From: Frankia sp. R82
Lineage (GTDB): Bacteria > Actinomycetota > Actinomycetes > Frankiales > Frankiaceae
Direction of reading: 5' to 3'
Assembly: GCF_023716925.1 (NCBI RefSeq)
Contig: NZ_JAMQQG010000287.1
Coordinates: 1-51,325 of the forward strand
DNA length: 51,325 nt
The position numbers and the translations under genes are program-made. Below the pieces are notes generated by a model. It was not told the DNA's origin and searched no databases. It worked only from the letters and a program-made list of their open reading frames with translations. Position 1 is the first letter of the stretch. Each line of letters begins with the position of its first letter. Of this stretch, positions 43,501 through 51,248 are shown one piece after another.

Positions 43501-46500
43501 TCAACCAGTCACTGACCTCGACCACCGCAGGTTCGATGGCGTTCGCCGCGGTCGCCGACTGGAACGCCGCCGGCGCCCCGACCCCCGCTGCCGGTGTCAC
43601 CCTGCAGGGCACCTACTCGCAGTTCGACCTGACCGGTGCCGCGCTCTACAAGACCGCGGCGGCCACCGCCCCCGGCCAGGCGCTGAGCATCGCCACCACC
43701 GCCCCGGCGGGTGCGGACAACGCCTGGGCGATGTTCGAGGTGCTGCCCGCCGGCGCCTCGGCCGGCGTCTTCGGCCCCGGCTGGACGGCGAGCATGCCCG
43801 GCCCCGACGCCGGCGCCGCCGACGAGACCCTGACCGACAACACCGACTCCGGCGGCTACGCCACCCTCACCGACGAGACCGGTGTCCAGGACGTCTACAC
43901 CCGCACCGGCACCGGCACCTACCCGTACTCCTACACCGGTGTCGGCGATGACGCCGTCGACGGCAGCACCCTGACCAAGGACACCGCCACCCAGTTCACC
44001 CACCTCGACGTCGACGGCACGAAGACCGTCTACGTCGCCCAGACCGTTGGCGGCGCCACCGTCTGGCACGTCGGCCAGGTCATCGAACCCGGCTCGAACA
44101 CCACCTCCTCCTACACCACCGACTCCGCCGGCCGGGTGACCCGCATCCTCGCCCCCGTCCCCGCCGGGGTCACCTGCACGACGCTGGTCGCCGGCTGTCG
44201 GGCGCTGAACCTCACCTACGCCACGTCGACCACCGCGACCGGTAACGGCACCAACCCGGCGACCTGGGGCGACTACACCGGCCGCCTCAGCGGGCTCGCC
44301 TTCGCCCTCAACGGCAACACCCCGGTGAACGTCGCCGCCTACGCCTATGACTCGGACGGGCGGCTGCGCTCGGCGAAGGATCCCCGCACCGGCCTGACCA
44401 CCACCTACAGCTACGACTCGGCCGGCCGCCTGGCCACTCTCACCCCGCCGGGCCAGGCGACCTGGACGCTGGCCTACGACGGGTCGGGCCGGCTCGCGAC
44501 GGTGTCCCGCCCGACGCCCGCCGGGCCGACCGCGACGCAGACAGTGGCCTACGACGTGCCGGTGTCGGGCACGGGCGCGCCGATCGACCTGTCGGCCGGG
44601 GCGGTCGCCGGGTGGGCGCAGCAGGACCTGCCGCTGTACGGCGCCGGGGTGTTCCCGGCGGATCATGTGCCGGCGGCGTCGCCGTCGGCGTCGGACTGGC
44701 CGTACGCGGACCTGACCTACCTGAACACCGACGGCCGGCAGGTGAACAGCGCCTCCTACGGCAACGGCGCCTGGCAGATCACCACCACCGAGCACGATGC
44801 CAAGGGCAACACCATCCGCACCCTGTCGGCGGAGAACCGCAACCAGGCGTTGGCCCCGACCGCGGACACCGATCCGCTGGTGACGTCGCTGACGACGTCG
44901 GCGGCCCGCTCCCAGCTGCTGGACACCCGGACCGCCTACACCGCGGACGGGGTGTCGGTGGCGGACACCTACGGTCCGACGCACCGGATCGTGGACAACG
45001 GCGGTGCCCGCTACTCGGCCCGCGAGCACGTCCACACCGACTACGACCAGGGCGCCCCGTCCTCGCCGACCCCGTACCGGCTGCCCACCACGGTGACGAC
45101 GACGGTCCGGTTGCCGGACGGCACCGACACCGACGTACGCAAGACGGTCAACGGCTACGAGGCGAAGACCGGCGCCGACCCGACCACCTCCGGCTGGAAC
45201 CTGCACAAGCCGACGACGGTGACGACGTGGATGGGTGGCGGTTCCACCCCCGACATCGTGCGGACCACCTACTACAACGCGGCCGGCAACGTGGTGGAGT
45301 CGCGCCAGCCGAAGGCGAACGCCGGGGGCACGGACGCGTTCACGACGCTCACCTCGTACTTCACCGCGACCGGTTCGGGTGGGTGTGTGAACGCCTCGTG
45401 GACGGGTCTGGCCTGTTCGTCGGGCCCGGCGGCGCAGCCGTCGAGCGGCAACCCGCTGCCGGTGTCGACGTACACGTACAACGACCTGAACGAGTCGTTG
45501 ACCGAGGTGGAGACGGTCAACACGACGACCCGGACGACGACGTCCACCTACGACAGCGCGGGCCGAAAGACGTCGGAGGCGGTGGTGGCGAGCCCCGCGG
45601 CGAACGGCGGGAGCACGATCCCGACGGCCACCTATGGTTTTGACTCGTCCAGTGGTCTGCCGACGACGACCACGGCGAACAGCATCACGATGACCACGGG
45701 TTATGACTCGTGGGGTCGGGTGACCTCGCAGACCGACGCGGACGGCAACTCCAGCTCGACCAGCTACGACATCGACGGCCGGATCTCCACCGCTGGTGAC
45801 GGGAAGGGCACCTACACCTACACCTACGACGGTACGACCGGTGAGCATCGTGGGCTGCTGACGAGTCTGGACGTGGGCGCCGGTTCGGCTCCGTCGACGT
45901 TCACCGCCGGTTACGACGCCGACGGGAAGGTGACGTCGCGGACGTATCCGAACGGTCTGGTTGCGGCGACTCGGTATGACGACAACGGTGAGCCGACGGC
46001 GTTGACCTACGCGAAGTCGGGTACTCCCTGGTTGGCGTTTGCGCAGGCCAACTCGGTGTACGGCCAGGTCCGGATCGACGCGACGCCGGCGTCGTCGAAG
46101 TCGCTGGGCTATGACCCCTCGGGCCGCTTGACGTCGGTCGCCGACACGGTGAGTTATGGCGGTCCGGCTTCCTGCTCCACCCGGGTGTATGCCTACGATG
46201 CCGAGTCGAACCGCAGCAGCCTGTCGAGCTATCCGGATGCGGGGGGTAGTGACGGGGGGAACTGTTCGACGTCGACGACGCCGACGGTATACTCGTTCTC
46301 TTATGATCAGGCTGATCGGCTTACGAACAGCGGCTATGCGTATGATCTGTTTGGTCGGACCACGACGGATCCGTATCCGCCGGCTGGTTCGTCGGCGAGT
46401 CTCGGCTACTACGTGAACGATCTGGTGGCCAGCGAGACGGTGGGTTCGTCGACCCGGTCCTACGCGTTGGATCCGGCCCGCCGGGTCCGGTCGTGGACCG

Positions 46501-47273
46501 ATGGGTCGGCGACCAGTGTCAACCATTACAGTTCGGCTGGTGGGGACAGTCCGGCGTGGATCGGGGTCGGCGCCGCCTGGTCCCGGAACATCACCGGTAT
46601 CGGTGGGGATCTCGCCGCGGTCCAGACCGACAGCGGCACGGTCACCCTGCAGTTGGCGAACCTGCACGGGGATGTGGTCGCCACTGTGGATGACAGCACC
46701 TCGGTGACGTCGCCGGCGAGCTATGCGGAGTCCACCGAGTTCGGCAGTCCCTACTTCCCGTCGTCGGCCTACCCGCGCTACGGCTGGCTCGGCGCGAAAC
46801 AGCGTTCCCGCGACACCCTGTCCGGCCTGACCCTCATGGGCGTCCGCCTCTACGACCCGAGCCTCGGCCGTTTCCTGCAGACCGACCCCGAACCCGGCGG
46901 CTCCGACAACCCCTACGACTACGCCCATCAAGACCCCTACAACACCTTCGACCTCAACGGTAACCGGTTCCACTTCAGAAGATTTTTGAAGAAGCACGGA
47001 AGAATGATTGCCTATGTAGCCGTGGTGGCGGCAGGTGGTTTTGGTGCAACGGCCTGTGTCGCGTCGGTGGCGTGCTTCATTGCAGCGGGAGCCGTAACGT
47101 GGGCTGGTGCATATGTGGTGTCAACGCCGCAGCCGACGGCACGCGGGTTGTACCAAAATGCCGGATATGGCGCTGCGGCCGGAATTGGAGGCGCTGCCGG
47201 TGTCAGGGCCATACAGGGCAGAAAAATTCTGCCGCGGCCTCGTCGGCGTCCTGTGGGAAGACATCGGCGGTAG
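40533..47273 (+). CDS. Secreted RHS/YD-repeat polymorphic toxin, full length
   Basis: A 2246-aa protein. Residues 1-50 are a Sec-type signal (MLFTRVLGVLLVAVLAMTVAEF, after a short n-region). The N-terminal third includes a DNRLRE-type beta domain (about 300-460), with SFLRFDDSGIKNRHVTSA and TWNTQPSADG, then fibronectin-like repeats (about 480-680). The rest holds YD repeats such as YDSAGRLATLTPPGQATW, YDSDGRLRS and YDYAHQDPYN. The RHS core ends with YGWLGAKQRSRDTLSGL, RLYDPSLGRFLQTDP and NTFDLNGN. A variable C-terminal tip of about 102 residues follows, with hydrophobic helices (VAVVAAGGFGATACVASVAC). The core encapsulates the tip, which is cleaved and delivered to rivals. GGAG lies about 8 nt upstream of the ATG; a GTG at 40491 is an alternative. 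Confidence 0.9.
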   Translation: MWTSPGRPRMLFTRVLGVLLVAVLAMTVAEFVPAARHVAQAAATAQPPPTDAGPPERPDLVSAQLAARADKRRIEVTDARTESTSTFVNPDGTITVDSYSGIRRVHRGDGWADVDSTLVLADGKVTPKVAKAGIVLSAGGRAGGDVATLVDGPRELAFAWPDALPAPTLAGSTATYADVAPGTDLLVKVTPTGYDVRIVAHTPAAAQAALRLPMRLKGVTAARTKDGELRLSAGGKVTARSPAPLMWDAHVDPKAKLPDHTHGVDATLDGTAAAPTLTLKPDRAWLTDAARQYPVTIDPAATLADNLDTDVNNANPTTNYDTGDTLRVGNYLGAAVNRSFLRFDDSGIKNRHVTSAVLNLWQGGSATCTAEPTVVQGAGGMGAGTTWNTQPSADGTNWGNATFNNGGSCTGSGGTNIDITGLVDAWAHNGFASPEALTIRAPNESDANQFKYFYSGDTMLAPHISTTYNSYPGTVAGRFTSPCSAQCGGSPAMVLTNTTTPTLSGSSFDPDGGQVRVDVEVWNSTGTTKITGGSVSNTPSNSPAYWTVPAGLLTNGTAYEWRARAFDGVDYSQNWSSWIPFTVDTTAPAAPTAVSSAAWPSGGWAAATSGTFTWTSPGGDTQSFLYGLDQPSPASETTATTTPTLTVGGGLHTFYLRTKDKAGNLSSVVSYGFGVGSGALAQPADGARAQRFATLEGQAPTTQTKVTFQYRLGTNTATGWTDIPTGDVVIAGGTTHPTWPMVRNGSGLFDKLTWDVAATMTAVGASDGPLQVQACFRDASNTVSCAPAHTIQFTRHAFADAEATQAVGPGSVALLTGDYSVSATDASLPAYTGDLTVGRTFTTLGVNAPAGGGLTVDPSTPAAAGWAGNGCTAAGNAVTASFTAPANSLLLALADTASTGAGASTTPSISDSGGLAWTKIGSSGANGTKDEAIAWWAKTSAAAARTVTLTSATNTCSKFLQVVVVKNANLTTPIGATNIGPAGNTTAGVLNQSLTSTTAGSMAFAAVADWNAAGAPTPAAGVTLQGTYSQFDLTGAALYKTAAATAPGQALSIATTAPAGADNAWAMFEVLPAGASAGVFGPGWTASMPGPDAGAADETLTDNTDSGGYATLTDETGVQDVYTRTGTGTYPYSYTGVGDDAVDGSTLTKDTATQFTHLDVDGTKTVYVAQTVGGATVWHVGQVIEPGSNTTSSYTTDSAGRVTRILAPVPAGVTCTTLVAGCRALNLTYATSTTATGNGTNPATWGDYTGRLSGLAFALNGNTPVNVAAYAYDSDGRLRSAKDPRTGLTTTYSYDSAGRLATLTPPGQATWTLAYDGSGRLATVSRPTPAGPTATQTVAYDVPVSGTGAPIDLSAGAVAGWAQQDLPLYGAGVFPADHVPAASPSASDWPYADLTYLNTDGRQVNSASYGNGAWQITTTEHDAKGNTIRTLSAENRNQALAPTADTDPLVTSLTTSAARSQLLDTRTAYTADGVSVADTYGPTHRIVDNGGARYSAREHVHTDYDQGAPSSPTPYRLPTTVTTTVRLPDGTDTDVRKTVNGYEAKTGADPTTSGWNLHKPTTVTTWMGGGSTPDIVRTTYYNAAGNVVESRQPKANAGGTDAFTTLTSYFTATGSGGCVNASWTGLACSSGPAAQPSSGNPLPVSTYTYNDLNESLTEVETVNTTTRTTTSTYDSAGRKTSEAVVASPAANGGSTIPTATYGFDSSSGLPTTTTANSITMTTGYDSWGRVTSQTDADGNSSSTSYDIDGRISTAGDGKGTYTYTYDGTTGEHRGLLTSLDVGAGSAPSTFTAGYDADGKVTSRTYPNGLVAATRYDDNGEPTALTYAKSGTPWLAFAQANSVYGQVRIDATPASSKSLGYDPSGRLTSVADTVSYGGPASCSTRVYAYDAESNRSSLSSYPDAGGSDGGNCSTSTTPTVYSFSYDQADRLTNSGYAYDLFGRTTTDPYPPAGSSASLGYYVNDLVASETVGSSTRSYALDPARRVRSWTDGSATSVNHYSSAGGDSPAWIGVGAAWSRNITGIGGDLAAVQTDSGTVTLQLANLHGDVVATVDDSTSVTSPASYAESTEFGSPYFPSSAYPRYGWLGAKQRSRDTLSGLTLMGVRLYDPSLGRFLQTDPEPGGSDNPYDYAHQDPYNTFDLNGNRFHFRRFLKKHGRMIAYVAVVAAGGFGATACVASVACFIAAGAVTWAGAYVVSTPQPTARGLYQNAGYGAAAGIGGAAGVRAIQGRKILPRPRRRPVGRHRR

Positions 47274-47328
47274 CGCAGCCGCCGCGATGCGGTTGGGTTG
47301 CATTTTCAGGAAAAGATGTGAGCACGAC

Positions 47329-47553
47329 ATGAAATGTCAACAGAAAATCCGGGTCCTGGGTCGCGCCACGGTTATCGGCCTCATCCTCGGAGTTCTATTC
47401 GGATTCGGAGCGATTCTGATATCTCGGACGCTACATGGTAGCTATAACTGGAGTCTTCTCTGGAGATTTGGCCTGGCGACCTTCTCCATTGCATGCGGAG
47501 GAGTTCTGGGTGCGGAGCTGCGTGGCGCCGATCAGAGGAATAAATCTGACTGA
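47329..47553 (+). CDS. Putative immunity protein for RHS tip 1
   Basis: A small, 74-aa membrane protein directly after the full-length RHS gene (55 bp gap), in the usual place of a cognate immunity gene. Two hydrophobic segments (about 14-32 and 43-62) contain GLILGVLFGFGAILI and FSIACGGVL. The tail is polar. It shows no recognisable family. Membrane location suits a toxin tip rich in hydrophobic helices. ATG at 47329, with AGGAAAAG about 13 nt upstream. Base composition is AT-richer than the RHS core, as expected for a transferred module. It could instead be the 3' end of a longer frame from 47107, but that lacks a signal. Confidence 0.55.
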   Translation: MKCQQKIRVLGRATVIGLILGVLFGFGAILISRTLHGSYNWSLLWRFGLATFSIACGGVLGAELRGADQRNKSD

Positions 47554-47566
47554 GAACGTCAAAGAG

Positions 47567-47650
47567 GCGTGGATCGGGATCGTTGCCGCCCGATCCCGGT
47601 ACATCACCGGGATCGGTGGGGATCTCGCCGCGACCCAGACCGACAGCGGC
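47567..47650 (+). repeat. Degenerate RHS core fragment
   Basis: It matches 46554-46637 of the RHS gene with several substitutions (for example ATCACCGG-ATCGGTGGGGATCTCG). Directly after it, at 47657, a second and better core copy begins. It looks like the scar of an older toxin-tip replacement. Confidence 0.75.
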
Positions 47651-47656
47651 ACCCTA

Positions 47657-48510
47657 CCAGTGTCAACCATTACAGCTCGGCTGGTGGGGACAGTCCGGCG
47701 TGGATCGGGGTCGGCGCCGCCTGGACTCGGAACATCACCGGCATCGGCGGGGATCTCGCCGCCGTCCAGACCGACAGCGGCACCGTCACCCTGCAACTGG
47801 CGAACCTCCACGGCGACGTGGTCGCGACCGTCGACGACAACACCTCGGTGACCTCGCCGGCGAGCTATGCGGAGTCCACCGAGTTCGGCAGTCCCTACTT
47901 CCCGTCGTCGGCCTACCCGCGCTACGGCTGGCTCGGCGCGAAACAGCGTTCCCGCGACACCCTGTCTGGCCTGACCCTCATGGGCGTCCGCCTCTACGAC
48001 CCGTCACTCGGCCGTTTCCTCCAGACCGACCCCGTCCCAGGCGGTTCCGACAACCCCTACGACTACGCCCACCAGGACCCCTACAACACCTTCGATCTCG
48101 ATGGAAACAGCTGGTGGAAGAAGGTTCGGAAGGCCGGGCGATGGGTCAGCAACAACAAGTGGATCACGCGATGCACTAACTGGATGCCTGGCTCTCTTGG
48201 AACCGCCTGCGCTGGCGTGCAGTCGGCTGGATATGCAGTAAATGGCCAGTGGAGAGCCGCGGCCGGCACGGCAGCGGGGGCGGCAGTTTCATGGGGCGGA
48301 GGAAAAATAATTGGCCGCTCCATCAGGAGAGGTGTAAATCAGTACGATAGAGCCGTAAAGGAGAACGTCCATTCCTGGAGGCGGCGCGGGATATCTCCGG
48401 TCCAGCGGCGAGTGTACGACTATTCGGCGTATCTTCACGGTGCCGTCGCTGGAAAAATTACATCGTACTATGCTGGCGGTGGATATAAAACCAGGAGCCC
48501 TTGGTGGTGA
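47657..48510 (+). pseudogene. Orphan RHS-CT cassette 2 (partial core plus different toxin tip)
   Basis: A promoterless RHS fragment. From 47657, it is nearly identical to 46513-46965 of the full-length gene (a constant offset of 1144 bp, no gaps seen), including the RHS terminus YGWLGAKQRSRDT and NTFDLDGN. It then carries a new tip of about 132 residues: SWWKKVRKAGRWVSNNKW at the start, then a Gly/Ala-rich helix and SPVQRRVYDYSAYLHGAVAG near the end. I do not recognise the tip family. The open frame extends to 47569 but has no credible start or ribosome site. As a cassette it can replace the tip of the main gene by recombination. The tip and the gene after it are AT-richer than the core. Confidence 0.82.
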
Positions 48511-48947
48511 TATTGATGCAGGTTCTTGGGGTATTCTGTGCGGCCATCGGTATGTTGCCCTTAAATTTCTCGCGCCTACGTCTCCGGCGTAGATTTTCTA
48601 TCTTCTTCGCAGGTGGCGCACTGACTGCAGTATTCTGCTTGCTCGCAGAAAGACCGCTGTCGGTACTTGTTCCTGCTATTTGGGCGGCTTTCTGTGTGCT
48701 TGGATGGGCTTCCTGGAGCTGGCAGGGTAGGATCGCGGCTGATATTGGATCCCGAGAAGCATTCGATATGCCACCGCTCGTGAATATCCACAGTCGGCGC
48801 TGGGTGCCATACAATCCATTTTTTGCTATCCGCTATATCCGAAGAATGTATCGAGATGACTTCTCGGTGAAGCGTTTACAGAAAGAATCGTTCGACTTCG
48901 ATCGACTTTTTGATCGATTTTCGAGGAGGGCTCGGAACCGACAATAG
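48504..48947 (+). CDS. Putative immunity protein for RHS tip 2
   Basis: A 147-aa protein starting in the last codons of orphan cassette 2 (it overlaps that stop), with AGGAG 6 nt upstream of GTG 48504. TTG 48501 or ATG 48516 are also possible. It has three hydrophobic stretches (MQVLGVFCAAIGMLPL, FSIFFAGGALTAVFCLLA and VLVPAIWAAFCVLGWASW) and a basic/acidic C-terminal domain, so it is a membrane protein. No family is recognised. Overlap with the tip gene indicates coupled translation in an ancestral full-length arrangement. A perfect terminator hairpin follows at 48976-49009. Confidence 0.65.
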   Translation: MVILMQVLGVFCAAIGMLPLNFSRLRLRRRFSIFFAGGALTAVFCLLAERPLSVLVPAIWAAFCVLGWASWSWQGRIAADIGSREAFDMPPLVNIHSRRWVPYNPFFAIRYIRRMYRDDFSVKRLQKESFDFDRLFDRFSRRARNRQ

Positions 48948-48975
48948 AAGACTTGATACAGAATGCATCGGGTTG

Positions 48976-49009
48976 AATCGCCCTGGGCTCTGTGGGGCTC
49001 AGGGCGATT
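48976..49009 (+). terminator. Hairpin after immunity gene 2
   Basis: The arms AATCGCCCTG and CAGGGCGATT pair perfectly over 10 bp around a 14-nt loop, about 30 bp past the stop. It ends the orphan cassette. Confidence 0.75.
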
Positions 49010-49036
49010 ACCTCTCCGCTCACTGCTTTCCCAACA

Positions 49037-50323
49037 TCGAAGTCGCTGGGCTATGACCCCTCGGGCCGGTTGACGTCGGTCGCCGACACGGTGAGTTATG
49101 GCGGTCCGGCTTCCTGCTCTACCCGGGTGTATGCCTACGATGCCGAATCGAACCGCAGCAGCCTGTCGAGCTATCCGGATGCGGGGGGTAGTGACGCGGG
49201 GAACTGTTCGACGTCGACGACACCGACGGTATATTCCTTCTCCTATGATCAAGCTGACCGGCTCACCAACACGGGTTATGCCTATGACCTGTTCGGCCGT
49301 ACGACCACCGACCCGTACCCGCCCGCGGGCAGCTCGGCGACGCTGGGCTACTTCGTGAACGACCTGGTCGCCTCGGAGACGGTCGGTTCGGCCACCCGCA
49401 GCTACGCGTTGGACCCGGCGCGGCGGATCCGTTCCTGGACCGACGGCTCCACCACCAGCGTCAACCACTACACGTCCGCGTCCGGGGACAGCCCGGCGTG
49501 GATCGGGGTCGGTACGGCCTGGTCGCGGAACATCACCGGGATCGGCGGTGACCTCGCCGCCGTCCAGACCGACACCGGCACGGTCACCTTGCAGCTCGCC
49601 AACCTTCACGGGGACGTGGTCGCCACCGTCGACGACTCGACGTCCGCCAGCTCACCGGCGAGCTACGCGGAGTCGACCGAGTTCGGCAACCCCTACTTCC
49701 CCTCCACCGCCTACCCCCGCTACGGCTGGCTGGGTGCGAAGGAACGCTCCCGCGACACCGTCTCCGGCCTCACGCTGATGGGCGTCCGCCTTTACGACCC
49801 GTCCCTCGGCCGATTCCTGCAGACCGATCCCGAACCCGGCGGCTCCGACAACCCCTACGACTACGCCCACCAAGACCCCTACAACACCTACGACCTCGAC
49901 GGCAAATGTATCCAGGTCTGGCACAAGCACTGTCGCGGCAAGAAGAGTATCTGGGTGCGGACCGCAAGGGCTTCGCGTTGGGTGTATCGCCACACCGAGG
50001 TCGGTGTGAGCGCCTGCTTTGGCCGGTGCGTTGGAATCGGGACACAGGGTGGAACTGTCTATCGGCAGACCGGCTGGGGCGGTTTCTTTGTAGGTGGGTA
50101 TGTAGGAGTCACTCGCCGTACTTACAATAATCGAGGCTGTAATTCACTTGGTGGTAGCTATAGCTTTGGCGAAGTAGGAGTCTATGCCGAGACTGGTCTT
50201 TACGGGAATGGAAAGAAACTGCCTCCGCCAAGTGCGGATCTGGCGGGCGGCTACAGCCCCGGCCTGGGTTGGGGTGGATCGGTGATGACTAACCGGGATA
50301 TTCTCGGGAGGCGGTACTGTTGA
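49037..50323 (+). pseudogene. Orphan RHS-CT cassette 3 (long core arm plus third toxin tip)
   Basis: RHS core sequence starts abruptly at 49037, matching 46095 onward of the main gene at a fixed offset of 2942 bp for about 868 bp. It contains YD repeats (YDPSGRLTSVADT, YAYDLFGRTTTD), then YGWLGAKERSRDTVSGL and NTYDLDGK. It then has a third tip of about 138 residues, beginning CIQVWHKHCRGKKSIW and rich in Gly, Tyr and aromatic residues (GGFFVGGYVGVTRRTY, GSYSFGEVGVYAETG). No signal peptide or ribosome site precedes it. The open frame starts at 48992 inside the terminator region of cassette 2. The tip family is unrecognised. Confidence 0.82.
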
Positions 50324-50688
50324 GTGAAACTCGAACTTTCCGCGGGTCCGTCGTGCGCTGGCGCTATCAAAGCAACCTTATTCCGTGGGGAGGGCGGCTC
50401 CTTGTCGCCACGGAAGTGTGCAGGCTGCGCTCCTGTTTGGGTCGACAGGACGAGATCCACCGTTCCGAAACCGCATTGGTTTCTTATGAAAAGATCAGGA
50501 ATCTAGCTGCCTGGCGCTCGATTTTCACATTCTTTAGTTCGGATGGTGAGAAGCTCGGCCTGTCGTTTATCCCATCAAGGCCGGAGCGGGTTCGTCGTGC
50601 ACTGGTCGAAGATGGATGGCCGGTTCGTATCCAGTACCTAGGCCTCCGAGGGTCGCGCTGGGAGAGTGCGGGGCCCGAAGGCAATTGA
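50320..50688 (+). CDS. Putative immunity protein for RHS tip 3 (TTG start)
   Basis: A 122-aa soluble protein. The TTG at 50320 overlaps the TGA of cassette 3 and has a strong GGGAGG 7 nt upstream, which decides this rare start. The sequence opens SETRTFRGSVVRWRYQSNLI and contains a later YEKIRNLAAWRSIFTFFSS segment; it has no membrane segments and no recognised family. Position, size and coupling to the tip fit an immunity protein that binds the toxin in the cytoplasm. This suggests a cytosolic toxin for tip 3, unlike tips 1 and 2. A terminator hairpin follows at 50725-50759. Confidence 0.65.
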   Translation: MSETRTFRGSVVRWRYQSNLIPWGGRLLVATEVCRLRSCLGRQDEIHRSETALVSYEKIRNLAAWRSIFTFFSSDGEKLGLSFIPSRPERVRRALVEDGWPVRIQYLGLRGSRWESAGPEGN

Positions 50689-50724
50689 CAGAGGGCGGAA
50701 TCGTCCACCTCGATGGGCATCTGT

Positions 50725-50759
50725 GAACCGCCCCGGACTCTTCAGGTCCGGGGCGGTTC
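50725..50759 (+). terminator. Hairpin after immunity gene 3
   Basis: The 14-bp arms GAACCGCCCCGGAC and GTCCGGGGCGGTTC pair perfectly around a 7-nt loop, about 36 bp past the stop. Confidence 0.85.
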
Positions 50760-50854
50760 CCTTGGGCCTCGGCAAGTTTTGCTGGGCAGCGGTCTATGGA
50801 TCGTGCCGAGTGATATCGGTGAGCGTCGGGTGTGGGGTGATGCTCCTATGGATG

Positions 50855-51035
50855 TCAAGCGGCGACAGGAAGATCCTCGGGAGTGCTCGGGGTCGTGAGG
50901 ATCGTGTAGATCTCCCGTGCCACGTAGCGCTTGAGACAGCGGATGATCTCCTTCTTGGACTTGCCCTCGGCTGTGCGACGCCTCGACGTAGGCGCGGGTC
51001 GCCGGGTCCCAGCGCAGGCGGTAGAGCGCGGCGTT
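50855..51035 (-). mobile_element. IS110-family transposase C-terminal remnant, frameshifted
   Basis: On the minus strand one frame reads NAALYRLRWDPATRAYVE. After a frameshift near 50985 another reads RRTAEGKSKKEIIRCLKRYV, then AREIYTIL and a stop. This is the end of the IS110-type transposase (Transposase_20 domain, ...RRxxEGKSKxEIxRCLKRYxAREIY). The 5' part is missing: the element is cut at 51035/51036, where RHS core sequence begins. It is not functional and marks an IS-related rearrangement within the RHS tail. Confidence 0.75.
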
Positions 51036-51248
51036 GGCTCCACCACCAGCGTCAACCACTACACGTCCGCGTCCGGGGACAGCCCGGCGTGGATCGGGGT
51101 CGGTACGGCCTGGTCGCGGAACATCACCGGGATCGGCGGTGACCTCGCCGCCGTCCAGACCGACACCGGCACGGTCACCTTGCAGCTCGCCAACCTTCAC
51201 GGGGACGTGGTCGCCACCGTCGACGACTCGACGTCCGCCAGCTCACCG
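51036..51248 (+). repeat. Perfect 213-bp copy of RHS core
   Basis: It is identical to 49445-49657 in cassette 3 over the whole length I compared, with abrupt ends. The left end joins the IS110 remnant, and the right end goes into unrelated sequence. It encodes VNHYTSASGDSPAWIGVG and following residues but cannot be expressed as such. It is a recent duplication or the edge of a further tip cassette that continues beyond the window. Confidence 0.85.

Noticed and set aside
43509-46997. 1162-aa open frame antisense to the RHS gene
   Set aside because: It is the mirror of the GC-biased RHS coding frame, with Arg/Gly/Val-rich low-complexity sequence and no domain.
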